Assembly: GCA_029582265.1 (NCBI GenBank)
Contig: CM055816.1
Location: forward strand, 9,487,877-9,551,876
From: Zoroaster sp. YZ-2022
Taxonomy: Eukaryota > Echinodermata > Asteroidea > Forcipulatida > Zoroasteridae
DNA length: 64,000 nucleotides
Direction of reading: 5' to 3'
Below, piece by piece: positions 44,006 through 56,148 of this stretch. The translations under genes were made by a program, and so were the position numbers. Under the pieces are notes generated by a model, which did no database searches, was not told the origin of the DNA, and saw nothing but the letters and a program-made list of their open reading frames with translations. Each line of letters begins with the position of its first letter. Position 1 is the stretch's first letter.

Positions 44006-47000
44006 AGAACTGTTTGTGGCTTATTTTGTATTAACACTATCATAGTCACCAACAGGGCTGAGTAGGAAGTGTGTTGCTAGTTTTAGATTAAAGGGTTCTA
44101 TGAAGTGTGTTTTTTGTCTCAATTTATTTGAGAGAACAAAGCAAACAAAGGTTTTCATCGTTTGCTATCATGCCTTTTCAACCCATTATTGTTGGCCATC
44201 ATAGTGTTGCCACTAGGTAATAAAACAGCCATGAACTGCTAGCAACGTGTGTACACACGACATTAAATGTAATAAACACAAGTAAGACTTGTAGCTTTGC
44301 ATGGTGAAGAGGATAAGTAAAGACTGTTTTAAAGAATGCATTAAAATTTTCGTGAAAGCTCAGTAGTAAAGCATGACACAGTGTGCCACGTAAACACGGG
44401 CTAGTGCTAAAATCTCCCAGATGTACGTCACAGATTTTATGTTAATAAGGAGGAATGGGAGTACGAAGAAAAAATGGACAAAGGGCAAATATATTCTCCA
44501 GTAGGCATGCTTTATTTTTACACTGTTAAAACGATCTATTTCATAGACCCTTTTACTCAGTGAGTAAACAAAAACTTCCCACATGATAAGGTAATTACCG
44601 ATGAGCCCATGCGACTCAGCAGAGGACAGGGCGAAGAGACTCAGCCGTAATATGGACAAAAATGAAAACGGACTGAGGCTAGTTATCAACTATCACGGTC
44701 ACAGTATGTGTACGGGGTTCTTTTCGAGGGCATCCAATGATCCATGGCTTTCTTTCCCATACATCACTAGTGCATACACAAATTGTTACATGTAAACGTT
44801 TTAAATTGTTACATGTCACATTTAAACTTGTGCAAGAATGTTCTAGAAACGTTTTAACAACTCCATTAACCATTAAAACGACCATTAAAATGACCGTTAA
44901 AATGACCGTTAATTGGTTTACGTCTTTTAAATGTTTGACCGTTGATTGGTACTTGGCAACATAAATTGGTAAATAGAAGTCACGAGCCATTAGTAAAGTT
45001 TCGTCCATTTATTCTCAAAGAACAGATAGTAATAAATAGTTAAGTAATAAATAAAATGTTAAGTAGAGCAAGTTATGTAAACAAAAGTGTAGAAAACATG
45101 TGCGTGACTCAATAACCAAATTACTGACTGTGCATTAGTCAGTATGGAAGGGGGACCGGGCCTGATGGGCAGAAAATACACAACATCTGGAGATGGCTAC
45201 CGTTCAGGATACAACTTACACCCACATGTTAGATGTTAGAAAATTAATTAAATTTGTGCTTAATAATTCAGTCTACATGTAGTGAAACAACTATGTATAC
45301 TATGAGATGCCCGTCACTGCAGTAATTTTTGTTTTATAGGTGGATATGGTCCAAATTTACTAGTTTTGCGGAAGCAATGCCGCCAAATATAGGCCTATTA
45401 TATGATTTTGTTCGATGCTCAGTCGTCTCTCGAAGAACCATAAACTAAACACAAGTCCAGTTGCTTGTAGATTTGCAACGAGCAGAGTATAATTTGTTTA
45501 ATTATAAATTGAATATTATGAGGGAAGTTTGATTTGAGTTGAATACAGACCTGTCTTTGAGGGAAATATACAAATTCTGAATCAGTGATGTAAGACTTGT
45601 GTGAGTCTATTAAATCTTAGAGCCCTTTCGTGAGATGGATGTTAAGAATAATTAATTTCTTCATTTTTTAATTCGATTAAAATGTATTTAAATTATTTCC
45701 TTGCTGATTTGAAAATAAAAAATTGGTTATTTGATAGAATTTTCCATTGAGGAATCATTATAGAGTGATAAAAAAAACAATCACCTAATGTTTATTTTCA
45801 AGTAAATTCCATTTTTTACGATTACAGTGTTTGTGCTACATGTAGAAGACAACCCAGCATTTTCTTGCAGGTGGCCTCATTGAGGTTCATACCCTGGCTA
45901 AATTTTGTTTGATGGCCATTCACTCTATAAAAAAATAGCAGTTGACGTACGCGACACTTAGTTCTAGAGGTCATGATTTCTCAATCCATATACACTCCTT
46001 AACGTTCGCCGTAGCAGACGACGCTCGACAAAATTTTGTAATGAGCAAGGACCAAACACTAGTACACACGAACGTTTGACATACAGGAAATAGTTAAAAT
46101 TCTATCTATATACAGAATATTTAATACATTTAAATATGTTTTACTCAAATAGTTGAAAAACGATTTGCAAGAAAAGAAATCAACAATTAAGTGGAAAAGT
46201 TACTTTATAAAAACAACGTAAAAGTGTTCCTACCTACCATGATATGGGCTTGGAGGAAGGAACCTCTGCTTCGTATGTTATCTCACTTGAAAGTTCATAA
46301 TAATTCAAAATCAAAATACATTTTCAATGTAAAATCAGCCATGAACACGGAATATCTCGCTTTACGCAATATAGCACTGATTCACCGTTTAAGCCACACC
46401 CCCATTGAAAATCCTAGCTTGAAACGTTGGATTTCAGTTGGTTTAAAGACGCGCGGCGACCAGGAGCAAATACCTCAAGTAGTCGCATGAACTCCTCAAA
46501 TTTTTCCTGTGGTAGTTCAAGAGTGTGAGCATTGATATCAATTCAATATCAAGAAAAGCGATTGTTTGGGAAGGGCTATCAACCTTTGACTAATTTATAT
46601 TAAATAATAACCTTGTAAAATGCAATTAACAAGCCTCTCATGTATTTCCACTTATAAGAAAATCAAGGTAAGTAACGACCCCATTACAACCACGACGTTG
46701 TATCATACGAGAGACAGACGGAGTTAATCTATGACAGAAAATGCCTGGCGCACGTTTAGCTCCGAATGGAAGTTTAGTCCCCTAAAAATAAGTTGGAGCC
46801 TTTCTGTCAAAGAAAATCCATTTGAGACCTGTGAATATAGTTATGATGACAGGGAACATACCGCTAAGCACTATTGAGATAAACTTTCGGAGTGAGAGTT
46901 TTGTTTGTCTTTCCATGTTTACTCAGCGCGTTAGAAGATTACATGTATATAGCAGACAGCAAATTGTGGTGCGCGTTCATTTTTCGGCTTTTGGGATGTT

Positions 47001-47147
47001 ACATTGCACATGTATATATACATGTACTGTACTGTACTACACATTGTGTCTAGTGTGCATGTTCCATTAATCGAACAACTCAGATAAGAAAAGTCATTCA
47101 GTGTTGTGCACAGGTTCCATACGGTGCCTATGTATGGCATTATTTTC
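44006..47147. other. No gene seen; 3' flank of GT31 and intergenic
   Basis: Two AATAAA sites (44219, 44271) may end the GT31 transcript. A 30-base block GTAGCTTTGCATGGTGAAGA and on (44291-44320) is identical to 8006-8035. A short tandem repeat of ACCATTAAAACG/ATGACCGTTAAA units lies at 44865-44915. The 99-codon frame at 46191-46490 matches no family I know. Confidence 0.5.
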
Positions 47148-47353
47148 CATTCATTAATTCTTATTTCAGGAAAAAAACCTGTTGATTTTGTTTATTTTTT
47201 TCTTATGACCGAGTCTGGGGGACGAGTCAACTCGTACCCAACATCGAACGCGCCAGCCCGCCGTCTCCCACAGTATAGTCCTCTCTGCCTTTCCGCTGCC
47301 ACTACAGTCTTCGGACTCTACACTCTTTCCCGGGAACATTTTCCCCAGGGCAC
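47148..47353. repeat. Direct repeat copy 1 (~205 bp)
   Basis: Matches 48473-48673 closely: TTAATTCTTATTTCAGG, TGACCGAGTC, GACGAGTCAACTCGTACCCA, CAGTATAGT and CATTTTCCCC in the same order. Confidence 0.85.
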
Positions 47354-47616
47354 AGTATCATAAAGTTTTCTGTCATTTCTATCAGTACATTTTTGGTCAA
47401 CATTTTAATATTTTTCTTTTAAAGATTTAATTCATACTCACAGTGTCCTGTCGGGACTTGTCTTTTATTCATGCATGCTCATTATTAGGACAAGAAACTA
47501 ATATTTTTTGTATTTTATATCGGTGCAAAAAGTATCATCAAATTTTTTATCGTTACTTTTCATCAGTATTTTTCTCCTATCAAAAGTTTCTGTTAGGGAA
47601 CGTATTCAGACAAATC

Positions 47617-48255
47617 GTCACCGTTTTCACGAAGTGACAAATCCGTAAAAAATCTCTTTTTTTGTCAAATTCAGTTTTGTAGATATTTGAGATGTATTCA
47701 TTGTTGCCAACATTTCTGCTAAGTTTCAAGTGTTGAAACGTCATAGTTTCGTAATTACGCTATTAATATACCCGGTGAATCACTCAGCTAAGCTGTTTTC
47801 CGGTTTCACGAAGTGACGAATCGCCATTCGCCGTTTTATACATTGAAATACATAGCGATTGGCAAAATGCCAAAGCGGGTATTGTTGGTTTTGCGTTTTC
47901 ACGAAGTGACGAATCGTGTGACCTACTTACGTTTAGCGTTTTCACGAAGTGACAAATCGCTCAATACGTTGTTTAATATACAGCGCTCTGCACGCGCGGT
48001 CTTGTTTTTGCGTTTTCACGAAGTGACAAATATGTTTGGAAAGTAATTCCCCATTAATTACAATCTCTTTGATAAAGATACCGACATTTCTTTGTAATTA
48101 AAGTTATTAGCTTTAAGTAGGAAGCAAAATCTAAAATAATTAATGCTGAAAAGTCTTTGAAATTGCGATTTCAAAAACAGTTCAACTTCATGTGCGATTA
48201 TCTCAATACATGGATTTGCAGCTGTGTGGGCTGTTTCGTCACTTCGTGAAAACGG
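47617..48255. repeat. Cluster of TTTTCACGAAGTGACRAAT motifs
   Basis: Five copies on the plus strand (about 47624, 47804, 47896, 47939, 48013) and one on the minus strand (48234-48252, followed by a partial second). The core TCAC-GAA-GTGA is an inverted repeat followed by C(A/G)AAT. Spacing is irregular, so it is not a simple tandem array. More copies lie at 61382, 61990 and 62064. Confidence 0.8.
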
Positions 48256-48472
48256 TGACGAAATGGTGTCCTATCGTGACTGAAATTTTTATCAACTTTG
48301 ATTCATTGTTTCTCATTTCAGGAAAAAAATAACAGTTTTGTATTTATTTTTTATGTAAAGTTTTTAAAATAATTATTTTCATCAGCATTTCTTTTCTTTC
48401 AACATTTTTGGATTTTTCTTTTAAGGAATTAATTCAGACATAATTATGGTGTCCTATCATGACTGAAATTTT

Positions 48473-48673
48473 ATTCATTAATTCTTATTTCAGGAAAAAA
48501 AAGTTGATTTTGTTTATTTTTTCTTATGACCGAGTCCAGGGGACGAGTCAACTCGTACCCAACATCGAATGCGCCAACCCGCCGTCGCGCACAGTATAGT
48601 ATTCTCCGCCTTTCCGCTACCACTATAGTCTTCGGACTCTGCACTATTTCCCGGTACATTTTCCCCGGGGCTC
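48473..48673. repeat. Direct repeat copy 2 (~205 bp)
   Basis: See 47148-47353. This copy runs directly into the right arm of the 920-bp inverted repeat. The segment before it (48262-48472) contains two partial copies of GTGTCCTATCRTGACTGAAA. Confidence 0.85.
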
Positions 48674-48676
48674 TAT

Positions 48677-49590
48677 GGCTCATTCCAACAACCTGTATAA
48701 GGAACGAGAGGCACCGATTTTCTCATGGGGACGAGGTTGAGTTATATCAAATAATGACAGTGCTGTGTCCGCCGCGCCGCCAGGCGGACGGACGGAAACA
48801 TCAGCAAAAGGCAGGCAGGATCTATTCTTCCTTTCTGAAAATATCTATGTGCATAGACTCAGAATCCTCAATAAAGAAATATTTTGAAGCCTCAGATTGC
48901 AACAGAGAGCATTTAAAATCCAAACAAAATCGGGGCCCACGCCATTATTAGCTTCGCGCTTGTTTTGGACGGGCAGTTTTCGAATCCAACATAAGTTTGG
49001 ACGGGCAGTTTTCAAATCCTAGAAGAAACGCTGTCCTGAATATAACGTTTGATTTACTATTTCTAAAATGTATCTGGGTACATTGTTGGCATCGCCATTT
49101 AGAAATACGAAATATGAACATGAGGTAAATAGAATTTCATTATCATTCAGCCTACAGTCAAACTTATTCCACCATTCAAGGCCGAATACGAAGCGAATTC
49201 AAAAGCATGACATTTCGCGTTCGCTTTTTCTACATGGAGATAGCCATGGCGCTGTTCCTTGTATGACCATAGAGGTATGATCGTGCATTTATGCCGGTCA
49301 AATTATTTCGAGTGTCAGTCGGTAATGAGATTAAACGTAAACATTTGCAAGTGTTTCCGTTATGACAACACACCGTAGACACTCGTTATCACCCTTTTGT
49401 CATTGGAAAGAATGGTTTACCGTTATGAATAACAATAGGAGTTTAGACATTATTTTTGCCGTGAAATCACAGTGTTATTGCCGTGGATAAAGTTTGTCAT
49501 TTCTGGAGCGTGTAAATACCGTGAATTTGCCCTTAGCAAAAATTTTCACGGCAAAATGACATTTCATGTCGTTTTCACGGTAAAGATAGT
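48677..49590. repeat. Right arm of 920-bp inverted repeat
   Basis: 914 bp, reverse complement of 38276-39202 with small indels and few substitutions. The pair spans 11.3 kb and encloses the LINE remnant, the GT31 gene and the motif cluster. Confidence 0.9.
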
Positions 49591-49872
49591 CATAGTGTTA
49601 GTACCAGTACAATAAAAACTCAAATTATTAAAAATGCTGGCCCACTGTTTTAATCCTCAGCTTCCACGAGGGCGTATGTAGTCTTCTGATTGGCCAGCGC
49701 GGCTGTCAATCAGAATTAAGCGCGTTTTAAATATCGCTTTTATACAGTTTCCGACATACGAATTTCATAATTGTTTTATTCGTTTAATAAGGATAATTTC
49801 AAAAATTAATCTTTCAAAAATTATCTTTAATGTGAAATGCAATGAGTGATGTCAAACATTAACCAACTCATT

Positions 49873-50075
49873 ATAATAATAATAATAATGTGTGGACTTA
49901 TATAGCGCACGTATCCACCAACTAAGTGGTGCTCAAGGCGCATTCTTTTTTACGTGCATTACACAACACACGGGACCTACGGCTTTACGTCCCATCCGAA
50001 GGACGAAGCAATTATGGTTAAGTACCTTGCTCAAGGACACAAGTGTCACGACCGGGGCTCGAACTCTTACTAATT
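49873..50075 (-). mobile_element. SINE copy with different middle
   Basis: The (AAT)n tail at 49873-49889 and TTATATAGCGCACGTATCCA with GGTGCTCAAGGCGCATT are shared with the other SINEs. The middle is different: GGCTTTACGTCCCATCCGAA, then AATTATGGTTAAGTACCTTG, CACAAGTGTCACGA and a box B GGGCTCGAACTC. It is probably a related subfamily. Confidence 0.7.
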
Positions 50076-51984
50076 CTATTAAGCCTGATGTTTGCGTTCT
50101 TAAAACAGAGCAGTACAATGTCTTGAACAAGGTGTTTTAGATTGAAATTCACTTCAACTTATTGAAACTAGGGACAAATATTTAACAAATTGTCACCGTA
50201 GTTTCAGTCGGTTAGAGTGAATCTCAATCTAACAATTTTAGAGAAATATAAATTGTCATATAATGTAAATACAGCTTGACATGAAACAATAACGAAACAC
50301 AAACAGTTTGTTTGTTTAGATTTGTTTGAATTGGCGTGTGGGCTATGTCATTAGTACGGTAGGTCTAGCCATCAGTTTCTCATTAGTTGCGTGGGTGTCA
50401 ATAGGTTTGAGATTCTTATTCTTAATGGTCATCATAATGTACATTCACTGGCCATAAGTATTGCAACATCCCCAAAGTTCAGTTTGGAGAACTGTGTTAC
50501 AATAATTTATTTTATTTTATTTTATTTACACTACTTAAGACTTCTTGAAAGTGCCTGTGTTTTGAAGTCAATGTTCTTTTTTACTGTTCTTGCTCGGAAA
50601 TTATGTAATACACGATCGATGAAATTGGATTAAATGATCATCTCACCTGTTACTTGTAAAGTGCTATTTTGAGCATGTTGCAATACTTTTGTCTTATGTT
50701 CGGACAATGTTGTTGTCTTAAGGAAAGGGACGTAGCCTTTTTTGTAATTGCAGAAGGACATTGTCTTTTTGTTAGAAGGTTGTTGTTTTGAAGAGATGTT
50801 TGTTTATTTTTAAGAATCAATTTATTTATTGTTATCTGTGACAATTATGTATGATGTTAATTACCTTTAAGGGTGCAGTTCTCGTCCTTGTCCGGATCAA
50901 ACTCGTTCCCAGCTTCTGCTCAATATACCTGTTTGCATCTATATAAATTATATGCATTAATATTCAATATGAACAATCACCAAACAGGAACCTATGTCTG
51001 ATTGTCTGTCTCATTGCCTATCTATTTACGTTGTGGGTTTTTTGTACGTTTTATGCCTATAGGTAATTGTTTGATATTGGTATTTTTTATTTATGTAATA
51101 TATTTGTTAATTTTTAAATAAATATTTTATCGTTTATCTTTTCAATGACAGTTGACATTTTCTCTACACTTGACACCACCTGTGCAACTTTTCATATTAG
51201 TATTTAACTATGATTGTCTGAAGATAAATTTGCAACATTCGTTATTCCGAGTGCGCTCGTGGAAAACGGAAAAAACACTTGCGTCACAGACGAGCTTTTT
51301 CCGTTTGTAAAATGTTGGGGCTTAAACTAGACATACAAGGGCGCTGTTCTGTAAGAACACATCAGGAACTCAGTGTAACAGCAGCACTAAAAGTGCTAAT
51401 AATTTGGACAAACTTGGTGGATTGGTTGGTAGGGGTGACGATATTGAATTTTTTTGATAGTCGATTATCGACGGTATGATATCGGCGATATACGATATTA
51501 TCGTCTCAATACGCGGGTTTTATAAGTACATGAATAAATGTATCGAACATTAGCGACATTGGGCACTGATATATGAACTACTTTTAAATGCAAGTTCTAC
51601 AGGGAAGTAGGTAATAAACGATTACTCTAAACAGTCGCTCCAAAACGAGCCGAGTGTGACAAATACTAAAGAATTCACCTTGACGTCCATAAACAAACTC
51701 ATGGTTTATAAATGCCAACAGCCCCCATCTCAGAGCTGAGAATGAACGGGCAATTGATCGATCGCGCACACACAATTAAGCGGTCATCAGCCACGCTTTT
51801 ATCCTGGTATCCAACATCTGCTGAATGTGAACAACCTCACAATGTACACCAGCGCGGTTATTCCAGGAGAGTGTACCACGTGGTCCTGGGACCACCCTTG
51901 GGTAAGTTTAAAGCCCACACCGCAACCAGGAGCAACACGAAGAAAGTATGGTGTTCTAAAAGGACACAGGCACATTGCAAGAAG
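50076..51984. other. No gene seen
   Basis: Intergenic AT-rich sequence; a CGATAT-rich stretch at 51430-51515 resembles the tracts at 13240 and 14660. Frames of up to 97 codons near 51712-52089 overlap on both strands and show no domain. Confidence 0.45.
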
Positions 51985-52215
51985 AGTGTTCACGCGTCGC
52001 ATTAAAAGTGTGTAAGCGTCGCATATAGGATTCACGCGTCGCACGAGAAGTGTTGTTCGCGTCGCACTAGAAGTGTTATCGCGTCGCACTAGAAGTGTTG
52101 TCGCGTCGCACTAGAAGTGTTGTCCCGTCGCACTAGAAGTGTTATCGCGTCGCACTAGAAGTGTTATCGCGTCGCACTAGAAGTGTTCACGCGTCGCACA
52201 AGAAATGTTCAACAT
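51985..52215. repeat. 23-bp minisatellite
   Basis: About nine units of CGCGTCGCACTAGAAGTGTT plus 2-4 variable bases (AT, GT, CAC), with degraded units at the left end. Confidence 0.9.
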
Positions 52216-52729
52216 TGCGGTTTTTCTCGTATGAAGAGCCGTATGTGACTACATTTCGACTAATTAATATATAAGACTAAAATAAAATCGCAACGATGTT
52301 AAAATCGCACGATAGGTCGTGTGAAACGCTTAGTGCGTCCAAACAGGGGACCCTTGTTTTGGCGGTATCATTTCGCATGCGCAGTACGCGTCACTAGACC
52401 AGCTTGCAATACCGGATGTGTAAACAAGAATTAACGTTAATATTAGCATAATAGCTCCGAGAATTGATTGTCGGAGTTTCTGCAAGAGTACATGAGCCGA
52501 TATTGTTACGATCCGAAAAACTTCAAACTATCAGTGAATGCAAATTACTCAAAAAGCCTGAATTTTCTCAGATGCAACAAAGAAATCAAACAAGGTCACA
52601 CTGATATAAAGAACAAAGAAACAAATTGTGATTTAATAATGAAAATATCAACCGTTTCAAATATCGATGGGGTTTAACAAGAGTACAATGATTAGGGTAA
52701 ACAAGTGTACATTAAGAAAAGATCTTATA
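52216..52729. other. No gene; shares a block with 53430-53499
   Basis: TTAACGTTAA.., GAATTGATTGTCGGAGTTTC at 52460-52480 recurs with changes just before the gap at 53500. Confidence 0.5.
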
Positions 52730-53310
52730 CTAAATAAGAAGATCTTACGGGCGAGGACTGAGCAGGCTCCAGCGAAAACGACACAAAAACAGTTCTCTGA
52801 CACGGTGTAAATAGAGCTGGACATGGGGCGAATTCACCTCCAACAAACGGCCGGAAATAGACGAAACCACGGGGACGCAAGTCGACTACCGTGAGAAAAA
52901 TATGGGAAAGAAGAAATCCCCAAAAAACTGAACTGTAGATTTAGTTCACAAAATGTCTCTTCCGGAATTAAATTCAGCTCTCAGACACTTCACTCGGTCA
53001 AGACGAACTTTCTCAAAACACTCCACAGACGAGTCGTAAGCGACATCACAGGTCCTAGTGGGTGTACACTGAAGTCTGGTTTCTCAAGTACTGTTTACCG
53101 AAGTCTTAATGGTTTGCTCAAGTCCTGCCTAAAATCCTCTACCAGCCCGTATTTATAGTTTTTAATCCCTTCTAGAAATTTCCGAAAATTACATCATTTT
53201 CCAAAAGAAACCTCCAGAACGTTTAGTCATAATCTGTAAACATAATCCCGCCCCCTTTGGGGTCAACACGCGGTCACGCACAGATTGCGGTTTGTGCGTG
53301 TATGTAACAA
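52730..53310 (-). repeat. LTR-like repeat
   Basis: The minus strand starts TGTTACATACACGCACAAAC at 53310 and has CTATAAATACGGG about 160 bases in (TATA box), followed by sequence without coding potential. This is the layout of an LTR. The inner end was not found. A partial copy is at 37836-37975 in the same orientation. Confidence 0.5.
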
Positions 53311-53499
53311 TATCCATAGTGATAATTGTCGAGAAACGAGGAGCAATTGTCAAGAAATTAGGAGTAAAAATTGTCGGGAAACAAGGTGTAAAGATTGTCG
53401 AAAAAAAATATCAGCAAGATTTTTTGAGAATTAACGTTAACGTTCGGTCTACTCTGACTGTCACTCGGAGAATCGATTGTCAGAGTTTCTACAAAATAC

Positions 53500-53999
53500 N
53501 NNNNNNNNNNNNNNNNNNNNNNNNNNNNNNNNNNNNNNNNNNNNNNNNNNNNNNNNNNNNNNNNNNNNNNNNNNNNNNNNNNNNNNNNNNNNNNNNNNNN
53601 NNNNNNNNNNNNNNNNNNNNNNNNNNNNNNNNNNNNNNNNNNNNNNNNNNNNNNNNNNNNNNNNNNNNNNNNNNNNNNNNNNNNNNNNNNNNNNNNNNNN
53701 NNNNNNNNNNNNNNNNNNNNNNNNNNNNNNNNNNNNNNNNNNNNNNNNNNNNNNNNNNNNNNNNNNNNNNNNNNNNNNNNNNNNNNNNNNNNNNNNNNNN
53801 NNNNNNNNNNNNNNNNNNNNNNNNNNNNNNNNNNNNNNNNNNNNNNNNNNNNNNNNNNNNNNNNNNNNNNNNNNNNNNNNNNNNNNNNNNNNNNNNNNNN
53901 NNNNNNNNNNNNNNNNNNNNNNNNNNNNNNNNNNNNNNNNNNNNNNNNNNNNNNNNNNNNNNNNNNNNNNNNNNNNNNNNNNNNNNNNNNNNNNNNNNN
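53500..53999. other. Scaffold gap, exactly 500 N
   Basis: Placeholder of unknown true length. Confidence 0.98.
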
Positions 54000-54354
54000 A
54001 CTGTCATTTAAGATTGAAATGCATTGGAACTGGAACCACATACCATGTTTTTCAAAGACAATGATCTAGCAGTATGCACAAGTACCTAAAGAATAAAAAT
54101 ACATCACACATTCAACTTTATAATAATCTTTCAACAACTTTATTTCAACATTTCATACACTTGTTTCTAGCACTTTTGTTCTTAACAACTTTATGCATCC
54201 CATTGGTTGACATATGATATTAAGACATTTGTATACCTATCAGCAAGGAATTTTGCTTCAGAATAAAAGTATCCCAAGCATTTTTGTTGTACTTTTCGCT
54301 GTGATTGACACAGCAAATTCATCCATATTGCGTGCAATGCTCAACATGCAACAT

Positions 54355-54602
54355 GTGAGTGGCCATTCGATTTGAAAACGTGTAGATCGAGTCGTAATCG
54401 TTGACACACGTACAGTGCGGGGAGCCAGTGCACAACGTTGACATACAAAACAGTGCGCGAAGCCAGTGGAAAAGATGTGAGGGGCCATTCGATTGGAAAA
54501 CGTGTAGATTTGAGTCGCAATCGTTGGCACACAGTGTGTGCGAAGGCAGTGCACCATGTGAGGGCCGGGGCCATTCAATTTGAAAACATGTAGATTGAGT
54601 CT
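54355..54602. repeat. Tandem repeat, unit about 120 bp
   Basis: GGCCATTCGATTTGAAAACG, GTGTAGATCGAGTCGTAATC and GCAGTGCACCATG-type blocks recur about every 120 bases, 2.2 copies. Open frames on the minus strand through it are repeat products. Confidence 0.8.
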
Positions 54603-54809
54603 TGGGTACCGGTAAATTTACCGGTAAAAAAAGTGGAAAATTTCACAAATCAAACGTATTATGTTTTATACACAGAAAATTGGTAAGTTTCATTAATAAA
54701 TAGGCCTATGAATGACGGGGGAAAAAAGAAAAAAAAAACGACCCGAGATTTCAGCACTTTTGGGTCGGTCGGTGGAGGGCAACTCAACATCTTTTTTTTT
54801 GACCTAATG

Positions 54810-56115
54810 TGGATTCATACTGTGCTCCTACCTGATTCCATTCCCTAGTGTTCACGATATATTTTAGCCAAATGTTTTTCCCACGTATGCTCATGTAACA
54901 CTAAATTCAATATTCATTTTGGTTAAGAGCAAGAGATAATAAAATAAATCTTCTAAATCTTCTAAATCTTCTAAATCTTCTAAAGTCTCTATCAAAATTA
55001 TATTTTGAACTATTTTATTTTAATAAAATATCAGTAGTTTTTTAGTGTCGCATGAAGAAATTTCGCCGCCCCACCAAGCGGGGCGATATATCCCAACAAT
55101 CGAGGTTTACTTTCACTGGTCCGCGATCACTGAGAAACTAAAGGCTGTCCGTTACGATCCTGCAAGCCCAGTATTTGAGTCAAAGATACTGGTACTGAGC
55201 ACGGTACTGAGCTAGATGACTCAAAATGTACTGATCGTGACCGAGTGCGGGCACTGGGTTATATTTTTGACACATTAGATGGAATAATTTGTTATTGATT
55301 TTTTATTGGTATATATATTTTTTATTGGTATTTTTGAGTGTATAAAGTTCACATTATACCCTTTGATAATTAGGGTGAAAACAGCAGTATCAAGCTTTTT
55401 AATTGTTTGTATGTTCTTAAAAAGAATTCACGGAACCGCAAACCTTTTCCGGACTGAAAACGTTTAACGATGGCGAAAATTGAAATCGCCCAACTCTGGC
55501 AAAATTTTTCCAGCATTTATGAATTAGACTCTTCGTAAATATGCCCTAGTTTATATACGCTACAAATGTGTGGCAAAGGTGCAAAGGTCTCCTGATTTGC
55601 GCCCCAGTTTTGAACCAAATATTTACATGTAGCATTGAGTGTTTTTGTTTGTATCCAGTGGAGTTAATGATTCTCTAAACTAAATAAAACGTTCTCTAAA
55701 ACTGGCAAAATTTTCTTAAATTTTCCAAAATGTTCCCAACACTACTCCAAAATGTGTTGAAATTTCTTGTTAAAAATGAGGTGGGTCTTGGGGACGGTAA
55801 GTACAGGCCAACGTTCAGGGAAGGCCATTGAAATTTAGAATCAGTCCTCAAAATGTACACTTTAATTCTCCCCGAAAAAAGAAACTGGCATAGGCTCAAA
55901 TCCTTGTTGATGTGGGTTTTAATCTCACGCCATAATGATTCTATAGGGGATTACCATCTAGATCATTTAACGCTTGTTTTAAAAATATTTCTATTTAGCC
56001 AATTTTTGCATATATTTTCAACCGTTCATAACAATGTGTGGATTCATACTGTGCTGTCACCTGATTCAATTTCCAATGTTCACGATAGATTTTAGCCAGA
56101 GTTTTTTTGTGTGTT

Positions 56116-56148
<33 letters not shown>

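Noticed and set aside
46191..46490. 99-codon plus-strand gene
   Set aside because: Some codon structure but no recognisable family, no clear promoter or splice partners; chance frame cannot be excluded.
51985..52215. CRISPR array
   Set aside because: Units are contiguous with 2-4 variable bases, without unique spacers, and the genome is eukaryotic.
37836..53310. A single 15-kb LTR retrotransposon bounded by the two LTR-like repeats
   Set aside because: The interval holds an opposed LINE, a host-type GT31 gene and large inverted arms, and no gag or pol on the expected strand. Two separate insertions are simpler.
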